From [Empedobacter] haloabium (GTDB lineage Bacteria > Pseudomonadota > Gammaproteobacteria > Burkholderiales > Burkholderiaceae_D): a stretch of 64,000 nucleotides of DNA. The notes beneath the pieces were generated by a model that saw only the letters and a list, made by a program, of their open reading frames with translations, was not told the origin of the DNA and ran no database searches. Location: assembly GCA_008011715.2 (NCBI GenBank), contig CP136508.1:1-64000 (forward strand), in the 5' to 3' direction. Made by a program: the position numbers and the translations under genes. Positions 34,483 to 47,924 of this stretch are shown here, piece after piece (position 1 is the first letter of the stretch; each line of letters begins with the position of its first letter).

Positions 34483-35244
34483 ATGAAGCTTATCTCTACT
34501 GGCCTGCTGGCTGCTGTCCTGGTTCCTGCCCTGGCGGGGGCGCAAGTGACGGCCGACGCGCCCAAGTCCGGCTGGCGCAATTCGGCCGGCGCGCGCGAAA
34601 CGTACTCGCAGGAAGTCAATTATCCGGCCAGCTCCGTCAACCTGCAGCCGGGGCAGAGCGAGACGGCGCAGATTCGCGGCCGCATCGCCAATGCACCGAA
34701 GGGCAAGCCGGCCACGCTGGTCGTCAATGGCGTGGCGATGCCGCTGGAACTGGACGAGAACGGCCGCTACGGCCGGCCGTATGGTTTCGGCAATGGCTCG
34801 AACAGCGTCGAGGTGCGCGCGCCGGAGGGCAAGGGCCGCGCCCGCACACAGTTCTACGACAACTACGAAGGGAAAACGCAGGCGCGCCTGCGTGTGGTGC
34901 TGTCGTGGGACAGCCCTGGAACGGACCTGGACCTGCATGTGGTGACGCCTGAAGGTGGCCACGCCTGGTACGGCAATCGCGTGACCAGCGATGGCGGCGC
35001 ACTCGACGTGGACGTCACGACGGGATACGGGCCCGAAATTTTCTCCAGTGCCGCACCGCCAAAGGGAAATTATCACGTTTACGTCAATTACTTCGGCAGT
35101 GGTGCCGATCAGTCCATATTGACGATTGCGCAAGTGGCGATTATCACCAATGAAAACACCCCACGTGAAAAGCAGCAGGTGTTTCGTGTACCGATGCGTG
35201 CCGCAGGCGAGCTGACGCTGGTGAAGTCGTTCGTGTTTCCCTGA
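34483..35244 (+). CDS. DUF2135 family periplasmic protein (YfaP-like), copy 2
   Basis: This is a 253-aa protein with a signal peptide (1-20, LAGA-Q), homologous to the preceding gene along its length (TDLDLHVVTPEGGHAWYGN, GGALDVDVTTGYGPE). It starts 5 nt after the stop of copy 1 and closes the six-gene operon. E. coli carries only one yfaP, so this is a lineage-specific duplication. The stop codon is only 7 nt before the -35 box of rrn3 P1, with no terminator between. Confidence 0.82.
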   Translation: MKLISTGLLAAVLVPALAGAQVTADAPKSGWRNSAGARETYSQEVNYPASSVNLQPGQSETAQIRGRIANAPKGKPATLVVNGVAMPLELDENGRYGRPYGFGNGSNSVEVRAPEGKGRARTQFYDNYEGKTQARLRVVLSWDSPGTDLDLHVVTPEGGHAWYGNRVTSDGGALDVDVTTGYGPEIFSSAAPPKGNYHVYVNYFGSGADQSILTIAQVAIITNENTPREKQQVFRVPMRAAGELTLVKSFVFP

Positions 35245-35251
35245 TGAGGGC

Positions 35252-35372
35252 TTGTCACGCGGCGGTGGCTTTGCTATAGTTCTGTCCCTGCCGCAGCGTA
35301 GACGTGAAAACGAAACGATGCGACGGAAACCGAGGGGTTGACGAGCTGCACGAAACACCGCATAATCTCACC
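35252..35372 (+). promoter_or_regulatory. rrn3 tandem promoters P1 and P2
   Basis: P1 is TTGTCA (35252-35257), a 17-nt spacer and TATAGT (35275-35280). P2 is TTGACG (35338-35343), a 17-nt spacer and CATAAT (35361-35366). The interval matches rrn1 almost base for base. Any UP element or Fis sites for P1 would have to lie inside the upstream coding sequence. Confidence 0.87.
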
Positions 35373-35612
35373 TCTCTGCTGCTGACAAACACAACGATTT
35401 GTCACCGAATGCGGCAAGCGCCTGAGGGCAGAATTCTTTAACAATCAACAGTCGATAAGTGTGGGCGTTTGATGTGAGTGTGCCCGGGATTTCGGTCCCG
35501 ATACTCAAAATATATAGCATCAAACGCTCGCAAGAAATTAAACGTGACCTCGCAAGAGGAACGTCAGTATCTTGAGAGTGACCATGTCAGCAATGACATA
35601 AAACAGAGATTG
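35373..35612 (+). promoter_or_regulatory. rrn3 leader: boxB-like hairpin, boxA, 16S processing arm
   Basis: The hairpin is at 35378-35415, boxA at 35434-35445, and the 16S stalk arm at 35446-35474 (pairs with 37173-37201). The competing complement at 35518-35527 is only 10 bp here because the sequence after it diverges from rrn1 and rrn2. The pre-16S hairpin is ATGTCA-GCAA-TGACAT at 35584-35599. Confidence 0.75.
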
Positions 35613-37145
<1,533 letters not shown>

Positions 37146-37234
37146 GAGTGGCACGGATCAGAAATGATCGTGCATCAAACGCTCACACTTATCGACTGTT
37201 GTTAGGGAAACAGCAATAAACAGAAGAAAGTCGC

Positions 37235-37311
37235 GGGTCTGTAGCTCAGCTGGTTAGAGCACCGTGTTGATAACGCGGGGGTCGTTGGTTCGAGCCCAAC
37301 CAGACCCACCA
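37235..37311 (+). tRNA. tRNA-Ile (GAT)
   Basis: Identical to the rrn1 copy, 77 nt with encoded CCA and the same 7-nt spacer to tRNA-Ala. Confidence 0.98.
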
Positions 37312-37318
37312 CAAACAT

Positions 37319-37394
37319 GGGGGATTAGCTCAGCTGGGAGAGCACCTGCTTTGCAAGCAGGGGGTCGTCGGTTCGATCCCGTCATCCTCCACCA
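37319..37394 (+). tRNA. tRNA-Ala (TGC)
   Basis: Identical to the rrn1 copy, 76 nt with encoded CCA. Confidence 0.98.
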
Positions 37395-37466
37395 TCGCTT
37401 CTGTATGAAAGTCCAAACGTAAGTCGTCAGATTTAGGTTTGATCTTTTAGAGATCTAAGCTGTTTC

Positions 37467-37492
37467 GCTCTTTAACAATCTGGAAGAAGTAA
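37467..37492 (+). promoter_or_regulatory. rrn3 spacer boxA and distal 23S stalk arm
   Basis: GCTCTTTAACAAT at 37467-37479 overlaps the stalk arm, as in rrn1. Confidence 0.75.
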
Positions 37493-37607
37493 AGTTTTAT
37501 TAAGCGTGTGAGAAATCACACACTTAGGGTAGTGTTCGAAAGAACGCATACAAAAACTCATCAAACACAGTAGTAAATGCTTGAACCGATAGCCGTCAAG
37601 GTTATAG

Positions 37608-40478
<2,871 letters not shown>

Positions 40479-40599
40479 CTATAACCTTGACGGTTACAGA
40501 GCATTTGCCTGTGTTTGAGTTTTACTAGTAACACCCAACTTACTTCTTCCAGATTAGTAGCCGCGTTGCCCAACCGGGAACGAGACTACGTACAAGTCA

Positions 40600-40714
40600 T
40601 GCCTGATGACCATAGCAAGTCGGTCCCACCCCTTCCCATCCCGAACAGGACCGTGAAACGACTCTGCGCCGATGATAGTGCTGCAACCAGTGTGAAAGTA
40701 GGTTATCGTCAGGC
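40600..40714 (+). rRNA. 5S ribosomal RNA (rrn3)
   Basis: This 115-nt copy differs from the other two by one base (GACTCTGCGCC against GACTTTGCGCC). Confidence 0.95.
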
Positions 40715-40724
40715 TGTTATATAG

Positions 40725-40759
40725 AAAAACCCCCGTCCAGCGAGCTGGCGGGGGTTTTT
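40725..40759 (+). terminator. rrn3 intrinsic terminator T1
   Basis: The same outer stem as rrn1/rrn2, with an inner CCAG-CGAG-CTGG loop, ending in T5. Confidence 0.93.
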
Positions 40760-40838
40760 CGCTTTGGGCTTCGCGCTGCTCTGGGAGCACCGCGCTGTTG
40801 CTCCGCCGGGCACTGCCCGACCTCGCTATACCGAAAGA

Positions 40839-40869
40839 AGCCCGTAGCGTGATCGCTGCGGGCTTTTTT
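40839..40869 (+). terminator. rrn3 second terminator T2
   Basis: AGCCCGTAGCG-TGAT-CGCTGCGGGCT is followed by T6. It lies 80 nt after T1 and 30 nt before the stop codon of the convergent acetyltransferase gene. The sequence after the T-run matches the sequence after the single rrn2 terminator. Confidence 0.88.
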
Positions 40870-40899
40870 CATTCTGCGTGCCATCGGAATGCATATGAG

Positions 40900-41445
40900 T
40901 CATTCAGCGCTGCCCTGGGCATCGGGGCTTTCCCGCTCGCGCGTATAAATGCCGACCGCTTTGCCATATAACGCCATTTCCCCGGTATAAGCCAGGCCAA
41001 GGCGCCTGGCAACGCGCAGCGATGACTCGTTCGCTGAAGCGATGAGTGCCCGAACAGCTGGTTCGCGCCGGACCTCGAAGGCATGGTTCAAGGCTGCCGC
41101 CGCCGCTTCGTTCGCGTATCCCCGGCCCCAAAAGGCGCGATAGGTATTCCAGCCCAGCTCGATGACTGTGGCGTCTTCGCGAAAGAACGCGCCGACCGTG
41201 CCGACCAGCTGACCACTCTGCTTATCCTCGACAGCCCACCACCCGGCGCCATGGATGAGCCATAGTCCTGCTTGCGCACAGAAGATTCGCCATGCAGCAG
41301 GGCGGTCAGCCGGCACCAGGTGGGCCGAGCTTACAGGGTCGGCGATATGTGCCGCGAACAGGTCGAAGTCCTCCTTTCGATATTCACGAAGCAGGAGCCG
41401 TTCCGTATGAAGGTATGGAACAGAAGTGGTGAACTCGTTATTCAT
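40900..41445 (-). CDS. GNAT family N-acetyltransferase (RimJ/RimL type)
   Basis: This 181-aa acetyl-CoA-dependent acyltransferase begins with the RimJ/RimL-type TERLLLREYRKEDFD (residues 14-28) and carries the acetyl-CoA loop motif WGRGYANEAAAA near 105-116. Proteins of this type acetylate ribosomal-protein N-termini or small amines; the substrate here is unknown. The ATG has GGAG 8 nt upstream. The gene converges on rrn3 and stands alone. Confidence 0.85.
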   Translation of the reverse strand: MNNEFTTSVPYLHTERLLLREYRKEDFDLFAAHIADPVSSAHLVPADRPAAWRIFCAQAGLWLIHGAGWWAVEDKQSGQLVGTVGAFFREDATVIELGWNTYRAFWGRGYANEAAAAALNHAFEVRREPAVRALIASANESSLRVARRLGLAYTGEMALYGKAVGIYTRERESPDAQGSAE

Positions 41446-41613
41446 GAGCTGGACTCCATGTACTGGCGCCAGATAAGCCGTCCATTGCCGGCTGAAAGCA
41501 TCGATCTCCGTTTCTGGCCGATAGCGCTCGGTCAGTACGGCCCAGTGTACCGGGCAGTTGTGGTAAGGGCAACGGGAGGATCGTGCCTGGGCAGGGCACC
41601 GCGCGTACGCTCG

Positions 41614-41639
41614 AAAAAAAGCCCGCCAGAGGCGGGCTT
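41614..41639 (-). terminator. Terminator of the PagL-like gene
   Basis: Read on the minus strand, GCCCGCC-TCT-GGCGGGC is followed by T7. It ends the transcript from the gene that stops at 41661. Confidence 0.88.
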
Positions 41640-41660
41640 CGTGTGCCGCGCAGCGGCTGA

Positions 41661-42209
41661 TCAGAAACGGTAAGCCAGCTTGAGCACGCCGTAATCGACG
41701 CCGCTGTTGGGCTTCTTGATGCTGCCATTCGAAAAGTGCTGCATTTTCAGCGCGATTTCCCAGTTCTTGTTGAAGACATAGCCGATACCGATATGGTCGC
41801 CGAACTGGAACGCCGTCGACAGGCCATCGTCGTTGTTGTCGTAGTGGTGGGACAGCAGGTGCGCGCCGATGCCGATCTCCGCATACAGACCCAGCTTGTT
41901 GGTGTTCTCAAAGCGGAACACCGGGGTAAAGCCGATGTCGACGATATGCGATTTATCGCCCGGTACATTCTTGTACTGGCGCAGTTGCCAGTAGCCGATG
42001 CTGGCGTCCCAGTAACCCGTCAGGTGCGTGCCATTCGATTCGAACCAGCTCCAGCTGGGTTTCCAGTCTTGCGTGGCGCCGAGGCGCCCCATGCGCACTT
42101 TCGACGCGGAGCCGAATTCGCCATATGTGGTATCGACCAGTTTGCCGTCGGCGGCGATTGCCGCCTGCGCGGCCACCAGGGCGGCCATCGCCGCGATGAT
42201 TTTCTTCAT
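41661..42209 (-). CDS. Acyloxyacyl hydrolase / lipid A 3-O-deacylase (PagL-like)
   Basis: This 182-aa outer-membrane beta-barrel enzyme has a signal peptide (1-20, AIAA), alternating amphipathic strands and a C-terminal Phe (LAYRF). PagL removes the 3-O acyl chain from lipid A. The catalytic His and Ser are seen in MQHFSNGSIKKPNSG (His158, Ser160). By my recollection of Pseudomonas PagL the third member is Glu at Ser+12; here that position is Asp172. It has its own terminator and is divergent from the dehydrogenase gene. Confidence 0.85.
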   Translation of the reverse strand: MKKIIAAMAALVAAQAAIAADGKLVDTTYGEFGSASKVRMGRLGATQDWKPSWSWFESNGTHLTGYWDASIGYWQLRQYKNVPGDKSHIVDIGFTPVFRFENTNKLGLYAEIGIGAHLLSHHYDNNDDGLSTAFQFGDHIGIGYVFNKNWEIALKMQHFSNGSIKKPNSGVDYGVLKLAYRF

Positions 42210-42346
42210 ATCGATTCTCTCAAGTAGTGGTGCCTTACCCGTAGCGATAAGGCAATCCGAACATTGTACCCATTCTTGTAAATTCCTTCCGCCCGCCCCG
42301 CAATTGTTAGACTCGAGACAATCGTCGATCTACGGAGTGCAAAATC

Positions 42347-43252
42347 GTGGCATTGTTTTCGAAAATCGCTTTTCTTGGTATTGGACTGATGGGTGAGCCC
42401 ATGGTCCGCCGCCTGCGCGCGGCCCGGCTGCCGGTGCACGTGTGGAACCGCACCGCCAGCAAGGCCGAGGCCCTGGCCGAAACTGGCGCCGTGCCGGCGG
42501 CACTCCTCGGGGAGGCCGTGCGCGATGCCGACCTCGTCATCACGATGCTGGAAGCCGGACCCGTCGTCGGTGAGGTCCTGGCGGCCGCCCTGCCTGCGCT
42601 GCGTCAGAACACGCTGTGGATCGACATGAGCTCGACGCGGCAGGCCGAGGCCCAGGACTTCCACGCCAGGCTGACGGCGGCAGGCTGCCGCTTTGTCGAC
42701 GCCCCCGTGTCCGGTGGCGTCGGCGGCGCCCAGGCCGGCACGCTGGCGATCATGGCTGGTGGCAGCGAAGCGGACATCGAGCAGGCGCGCCCCGTGCTGG
42801 AAGCCATGGGACGCTTGACCCGCGTCGGCCCCGCCGGTGCTGGCCAGGTGGCGAAGTTGTGCAACCAACTGATCGTGGGCGGGACGATCAACATCGTTGC
42901 CGAGGCGCTGCTGCTGGCCCAGGCAGCCGGTGCCGATCCGGCGGCCGTGCGCGCGGCGATCCGCGGAGGTTTTGCGGAGAGCCGTGTCCTGGAAGTGCAC
43001 GGTCAGCGCATGCTGGAGCGAAATTTCATCCCTGGCGGCCAGGTCACGACGCAACTGAAGGACATGCACAATATCCTGGCCGCGGCCGCCGCGGCCGGCG
43101 TCGCCTTGCCCGTCACGAGCCTGGTGACGGAACGGTATGAATCGATCCGGGAGGTGTACCCGCAGGCCGACCATGCGGCCGCGCTGCTGGCACTGGAGCG
43201 GCTGAATCCGGGCCAGCGCGTGGGCGACGCGCCGGACCGGTTGCCGGACTGA
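42347..43252 (+). CDS. NAD(P)-dependent beta-hydroxyacid dehydrogenase
   Basis: This 301-aa protein belongs to the 3-hydroxyisobutyrate / tartronate-semialdehyde reductase family. It has an N-terminal Rossmann motif FLGIGLMGEPM, the substrate-binding DAPVSGGVGGAQAGTLAIM, and the catalytic Lys170 with Asn174 in AGQVAKLCNQ. The start is GTG with GGAG 9 nt upstream. The C-terminal all-helical dimer domain is complete. The exact substrate is not determined. The stop codon directly abuts the stop of the convergent M20 gene with no spacer. Confidence 0.88.
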   Translation: MALFSKIAFLGIGLMGEPMVRRLRAARLPVHVWNRTASKAEALAETGAVPAALLGEAVRDADLVITMLEAGPVVGEVLAAALPALRQNTLWIDMSSTRQAEAQDFHARLTAAGCRFVDAPVSGGVGGAQAGTLAIMAGGSEADIEQARPVLEAMGRLTRVGPAGAGQVAKLCNQLIVGGTINIVAEALLLAQAAGADPAAVRAAIRGGFAESRVLEVHGQRMLERNFIPGGQVTTQLKDMHNILAAAAAAGVALPVTSLVTERYESIREVYPQADHAAALLALERLNPGQRVGDAPDRLPD

Positions 43253-44446
43253 CTAGCGCAGCGGCAGGGCGCGCTCGGCCAGCCGGACCCAGAAGCTGGC
43301 ACCGATGGGCAGCAGATTGTCGTTGAAGTCGTAGCTGCCGTTGTGCAGCACACAAGGGCCGAGGCCGTGGCCGCCGGCGCGGTGATCGCCCTCGCCGTTG
43401 CCGATGAAGATGTAGCAGCCCGGCTTTTCCTGCAGGAAGAAGGCGAAGTCCTCGGCGCCCATCGTGGGTTCGACCTGGGCGTTGACGCGGTCTGCGCCCA
43501 CCACTTCCTGCATGACCTCGACCGCGAACGCGGTCTCGGCGGCATGGTTGATCAGCGGCGGATAGTTGCGCTTGAACGTGAAGTCGACCTCCGCGTCGAA
43601 GCCGGCCGCGATGCCCTGCGCCAGCGCGTGCATGCGGCGCTCGATCATGTCCAGCACCGGCGTCGTGAATGTGCGCACGGTGCCTACCAGCTGCGCCGTA
43701 TCGGGAATGACATTGGTGGCACTGCCGGCATGGATCTGCGTGATCGACAGCACGGCCGTGTCGAGCGGGCTCTTGTTACGGGTGATGATGGTCTGCCACG
43801 CCTGCGCGATCTGCACCGCGATCATGACCGGATCGATGCCGTTGTGCGGCTGGGCGGCATGCGCGCCCTTGCCCTTGACGGTCACGTGGAACTCGTTGGA
43901 CGAGCCCATCATCGGTCCCGTGCAGACGTTCATCGTGCCGGTCGCATAGCCGGGCCAGTTGTGCATGCCGTAGATGGCATCCATCGGGAAGCGCTCGAAC
44001 AGGCCGTCCTCGATCATGCGGCGCGCGCCGGCACCGCCTTCCTCCGCCGGCTGGAAGATCAGGTACACGGTGCCGTCGAAGTCGCGCTGGCGCGCCAGGT
44101 GGTAGGCGGCACCCAGCAGCATGGCCGTGTGGCCGTCGTGGCCGCAGGCGTGCATCTTGCCGGGGTGGCGCGACGCGTGGGCGAAGGTGTTCACCTCCTG
44201 CATCGGCAACGCATCCATGTCGGCACGCAGGCCGATGGCGCGGTTGGAACTGCCGTTCTTGATGATGCCGACCACGCCGGTCAGGCCCAGCCCGCGCACG
44301 ACGGGAATGCCCCATTCGGCCAGCTTGGCGGCGACGGCGTCGGAGGTGCGCACTTCCTCGTAGCACAGCTCGGGATGGGCATGCAGGTCGCGACGGATTT
44401 GCTGCAGCTCGGATTGAAACGCAATGATGGGTTCGACGAGTTTCAT
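43253..44446 (-). CDS. M20 family amidohydrolase (hippurate hydrolase-like)
   Basis: This 397-aa cytoplasmic metal-dependent amidohydrolase of subfamily M20D cleaves N-acyl amino acids such as hippurate. Motifs are LHAHPEL, RADMDALPM (74-82), the metal-binding CGHDGH (101-106, with the Cys typical of M20D) and PAEEG (133-137); the dimerisation domain contains GKGAHAAQPH. Length is standard for HipO. The gene is single and divergent from the molybdopterin enzyme. Substrate choice among aromatic or aliphatic acyl amino acids cannot be read. Confidence 0.88.
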   Translation of the reverse strand: MKLVEPIIAFQSELQQIRRDLHAHPELCYEEVRTSDAVAAKLAEWGIPVVRGLGLTGVVGIIKNGSSNRAIGLRADMDALPMQEVNTFAHASRHPGKMHACGHDGHTAMLLGAAYHLARQRDFDGTVYLIFQPAEEGGAGARRMIEDGLFERFPMDAIYGMHNWPGYATGTMNVCTGPMMGSSNEFHVTVKGKGAHAAQPHNGIDPVMIAVQIAQAWQTIITRNKSPLDTAVLSITQIHAGSATNVIPDTAQLVGTVRTFTTPVLDMIERRMHALAQGIAAGFDAEVDFTFKRNYPPLINHAAETAFAVEVMQEVVGADRVNAQVEPTMGAEDFAFFLQEKPGCYIFIGNGEGDHRAGGHGLGPCVLHNGSYDFNDNLLPIGASFWVRLAERALPLR

Positions 44447-44603
44447 CTGTCTCTCCAGGTTTTATTCTCATGCGCCCGGGTAGGGCGCGTCTCCAGCAGC
44501 GGTCCGTTCATTGTAGCCTTTGCGTGCAGGGGAGGCCAGCCGCTGCCGCATTGCGCCGAATGGTTTACGATAGCGGCTTGCCTGCAATCACTTCAGCGAT
44601 CCC

Positions 44604-46680
44604 ATGACCACCACCCAAGTGCGTGCCGCCTGTCCGCACGACTGCCCCGATACCTGCGCCATCCTCGTCACTGTCGAAAACGGCGTTGCCACCGAGATCA
44701 AGGGCGATCCCGACCACCCGACCACGGCCGGCGTGCTGTGCACCAAGGTGTCGCGCTATGCCGAACGCACCTATTCGCCCGACCGCCTGCTGTATCCGCT
44801 GCGCCGCGTGGGCGCCAAGGGGGAGGGAAAGTTCGAGCGCATCAGCTGGGACGAGGCGCTGGACACCATCGCCGCGCGCCTGAAGCCGCTGGCCGAGCAG
44901 CGCCCGGAAGCGATCCTGCCGTACAGCTACTGCGGCACGATGGGCCTGCTGCAAGGCGAGTCGATGTCGATGCGCTTCTTCAACCGCATCGGCGCCTCGC
45001 TGCTGGACCGCACCATCTGCGCGATGGCCGGCGCGACCGGCTACAAGTACACGATCGGCGGTTCGATCGGTACCGACATGGAGCAGTTCCAGAACGCCAA
45101 GTTGATCCTGATCTGGGGCGGCAATCCGATCGCGTCCAACCTGCACTTCTGGATGCGCGCCCAGGAAGCCAAGCGGCGCGGCGCCAAGCTGGTCGCCATC
45201 GACCCCTACCGCTCGCTGACGGCGGAAAAGTGCCACATGCACATCGCCCTGCTGCCCGGCACCGATGCGGCCCTGGCGCTAGGCCTGATGCACGTGCTGA
45301 TCCGCGACGGCCTGCTCGATCACGATTACATCGACCGCCATACCCTCGGCTTCGAACAGTTGAAGGAACGGGCGGCCGAGTGGACGCCGGAACGCACGGC
45401 CGACGTCTGCGGCATCACGGCCGATCAGGTGCTCGAACTGGCGCACCTGTATGGCGAGACGGCCAAGGCAGGCGAGCCGGCCGCCATCCGCGTCAACTAC
45501 GGCGTGCAGCGCGTACGCGGCGGCGGCATGGCGGTGCGCAATATCGCCTGCCTGCCCGCGCTGGTGGGCGCCTGGCGCCATGCCGCCGGCGGCGTGCAGC
45601 TGTCGACCTCCGGCTCCTTCCCCAGCAACAAGCCTTGGCTGCAGCGCACCGACCTGCTGAAAAAGCAGCCGCGCACGATCAACATGACGACGATCGGCGA
45701 CGACCTGCTGCGGCCCGCCTCGCCCGAATTCGGCCCCGCCGTGGAAGCGGTGATCGTCTACAACGCCAACCCGCTGGCCATCGCGCCCGATTCCTCGAAA
45801 GTGGCCGCCGGCTTTGCGCGCGAAGACCTGTTCACCGTGGTGCTGGAGCAGTTCCAGACCGACAGCGTCGACTACGCCGACATCGTGCTGCCGGCCACCA
45901 CGCAGCTGGAACACACGGACGCGCACCTGGCCTACGGCCACCTGTACATGATGGCCAACAACCCGGCCATCGCGCCGCTCGGCGAGGCCAAGCCGAATAC
46001 CGAGATCTTCCGCCTGCTGGCACGCCGGATGGGCTTCGACGATCCCTGCTTTGCCGAAACCGATGACGAACTGGCAGCACAAGCGTTCCGCACCGATGAC
46101 GTTCGTGCCATGCATTTCGACTGGGACGCGCTCAGGCAAAAGGGCTGGCAGAAGCTGAACATGCCAGAAGCACCATTTGCCTGCGGCAATTTCCCCACAC
46201 CTTCGGGAAAATGTGAGTTCTTTTCGGCCAGCATGGCGAAGGACGGCCTGGACCCCTTGCCGGCGTACATTCCAAACTGGGAATCCGCGGCATCTACCCC
46301 TGATCTCGCAGCAAAATACCCTCTGGCGATGATATCTCCGCCGGCACGCAACTTCCTGAACTCGACTTTTGTAAAACGTGCAAAGCCTGCGTGCCACGGA
46401 GGGCGAACCGCACCTCGACATCCATCCTGACGATGCGGCAACACGTGATATCAACCACGGCGAAATGGTGCGCATCTTCAATGATCGTGGCGCGTTCGTG
46501 TGCAAGGCACGGGTCACGGACAAGGCCCGCAAAGGGCTGGTCGTGGGGCTGTCGATCTGGTGGAAGAAGCTGGCCGCCGATGGCAAGAATGCCAATGAAG
46601 TGACCAGCCAGCGGCTGACCGACATGGGCCGCGCGCCAACGTTTTACGATACACTGGTTCAGGTGGAGAAAGTCCTGTGA
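44604..46680 (+). pseudogene. Molybdopterin oxidoreductase (DMSO reductase superfamily), frameshifted near 46375
   Basis: This is a bis-PGD molybdenum/tungsten oxidoreductase catalytic subunit. Cys10, Cys14, Cys18 and Cys46 form an N-terminal [4Fe-4S] site, followed by the Mo-cofactor domains. The first frame runs to 46430 but loses homology after STFV. The C-terminal cofactor-binding domain (LDIHPDDAATRDINHGEMV...) continues in the next frame from about 46378 to 46680. Reading AAAA at 46373-46376 as AAA restores a single ORF of about 691 aa (STFVNVQSLRATEGEPHLDI). The gene is either a recent pseudogene or a sequencing error in a homopolymer. There is no neighbouring electron-transfer subunit. 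The substrate is unknown. Confidence 0.8.
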
Positions 46681-46689
46681 GCCTGATGT

Positions 46690-47820
46690 ATGTCCAAGTT
46701 TGCCTACCTGAAAACACGTGCCCGCGATCTGGTGGTGGGGGTAGGCTGCGCGGCCATGCTGGCCGGTTGCGCCCAGTTCAAATACTACTTCCAGGCGGCG
46801 CAGGGCCAGTATTCGCTGTGGTCTGAATCGCGTCCCGTCGAGGACTGGCTGGGCGACCCCGCCACCGATCCCAAGCTGCGCGCGCGCCTGGAAAAGGCGC
46901 TGTTCATCCGCCGCTTCGCCGTCAAGGAACTGGGCCTGCCGGACAACGCCAGCTACAAGAATTACGCCGCCCTGAATCGCCCCTTCGTGCTGTGGAACGT
47001 CGTCGCCACGCCGGAGCTGTCGCTGCGCCCGATCCAGTGGTGCTTCCCGATTGCCGGTTGCGTGGCCTACCGCGGCTACTACAACAAGGAAGACGCGCTG
47101 GCGTATGCCGAAGAGCTGCGCGCCGAAGGCGACGACGTGCAGGTCGGCGGCGTGCCGGCCTATTCCACCCTGGGCTGGTTCAGCGATCCGCTGCTGTCCA
47201 CCTTCATCAATTATTCCGATGCCGAGCTGGCGCGCATGGTGTTCCACGAGCTGGCGCACCAGGTCGTCTACATCGCCGGCGACTCGCGCTTCAACGAGGC
47301 GTTTGCCACCGCCGTCGAGGAGGCCGGGGTCGATCGCTGGCTCGAGTTGTACGGCAACGAGGCGATGCGTGAAGCGTATTTGCGCTACAGCGCACGCCGC
47401 AAGGATTTCGTGGCCCTGCTCGTCAAGCACCGCCAGATGCTGGCCGACCTGTATGCCAGCAAGGCCAGCGTGAAGAAAAAGCGCGAGGAAAAGGCGCGCA
47501 TCTTTGCGGCCTTGCACGAGGAGTACAAAGTGCTGAAGGCGAACTGGGGCGGCTATGCAGGCTACGACCGCTTCTTTTCCGAAAAGCTGACCAACGCGCA
47601 CCTTGCCGCCGTTGCTACCTATAATGACTTGTTGCCAGGATTCCGCGCTTTGCTGGCCAAGGAAAAAGACTTCAAGCATTTCTATGCTGCGGTGCAGCGG
47701 ATGAGCAATCTGCCATCCGTCGAGCGTCACGACCGGTTGCTGCAGCTCGCAAGCCAGATGGCACAGCCGGCGCCGACCGTGCTGGCGGAGAAACAATCCC
47801 CGACGGCCGGGGGACACTGA
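46690..47820 (+). CDS. Lipoprotein zinc aminopeptidase-like protein (COG4324 type)
   Basis: This 376-aa predicted lipoprotein has a signal ending in lipobox MLAGC (Cys27). HELAHQ (His186, Glu187, His190) followed by NEAFATAVEE gives the HExxH...E zinc site of gluzincins. The family is annotated as predicted aminopeptidase. A Lys/Glu-rich coiled stretch (about 255-275, KKKREEKARIF) precedes the C-terminal part. It begins 9 nt after the molybdopterin gene and probably shares its transcript. A terminator follows at 47842-47863. Confidence 0.8.
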   Translation: MSKFAYLKTRARDLVVGVGCAAMLAGCAQFKYYFQAAQGQYSLWSESRPVEDWLGDPATDPKLRARLEKALFIRRFAVKELGLPDNASYKNYAALNRPFVLWNVVATPELSLRPIQWCFPIAGCVAYRGYYNKEDALAYAEELRAEGDDVQVGGVPAYSTLGWFSDPLLSTFINYSDAELARMVFHELAHQVVYIAGDSRFNEAFATAVEEAGVDRWLELYGNEAMREAYLRYSARRKDFVALLVKHRQMLADLYASKASVKKKREEKARIFAALHEEYKVLKANWGGYAGYDRFFSEKLTNAHLAAVATYNDLLPGFRALLAKEKDFKHFYAAVQRMSNLPSVERHDRLLQLASQMAQPAPTVLAEKQSPTAGGH

Positions 47821-47841
47821 TTGCTGCGTCGCAAAACACGA

Positions 47842-47863
47842 AGGCCGGCAAATGCCGGCTTTT
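47842..47863 (+). terminator. Terminator after the aminopeptidase-like gene
   Basis: GCCGGCA-AA-TGCCGGC is followed by T4. The T-tract is short but placement 20 nt after the stop is typical. Confidence 0.7.
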
Positions 47864-47924
47864 GCGCGTAAAAAGCGCTTGCATCGGCGACTGCGTGCCG
47901 ATAGCATCTTATTTCGCAGATAGT

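Noticed and set aside
43343..46066. 907-aa ORF antisense to the M20 gene, running into a wrong frame of the molybdopterin gene
   Set aside because: It joins shadow frames of two real genes transcribed in opposite directions.
46360..46400. Programmed ribosomal frameshift in the molybdopterin gene
   Set aside because: No X-XXY-YYZ slippery heptamer or downstream pseudoknot was evident; a simple one-base insertion explains the frame change.
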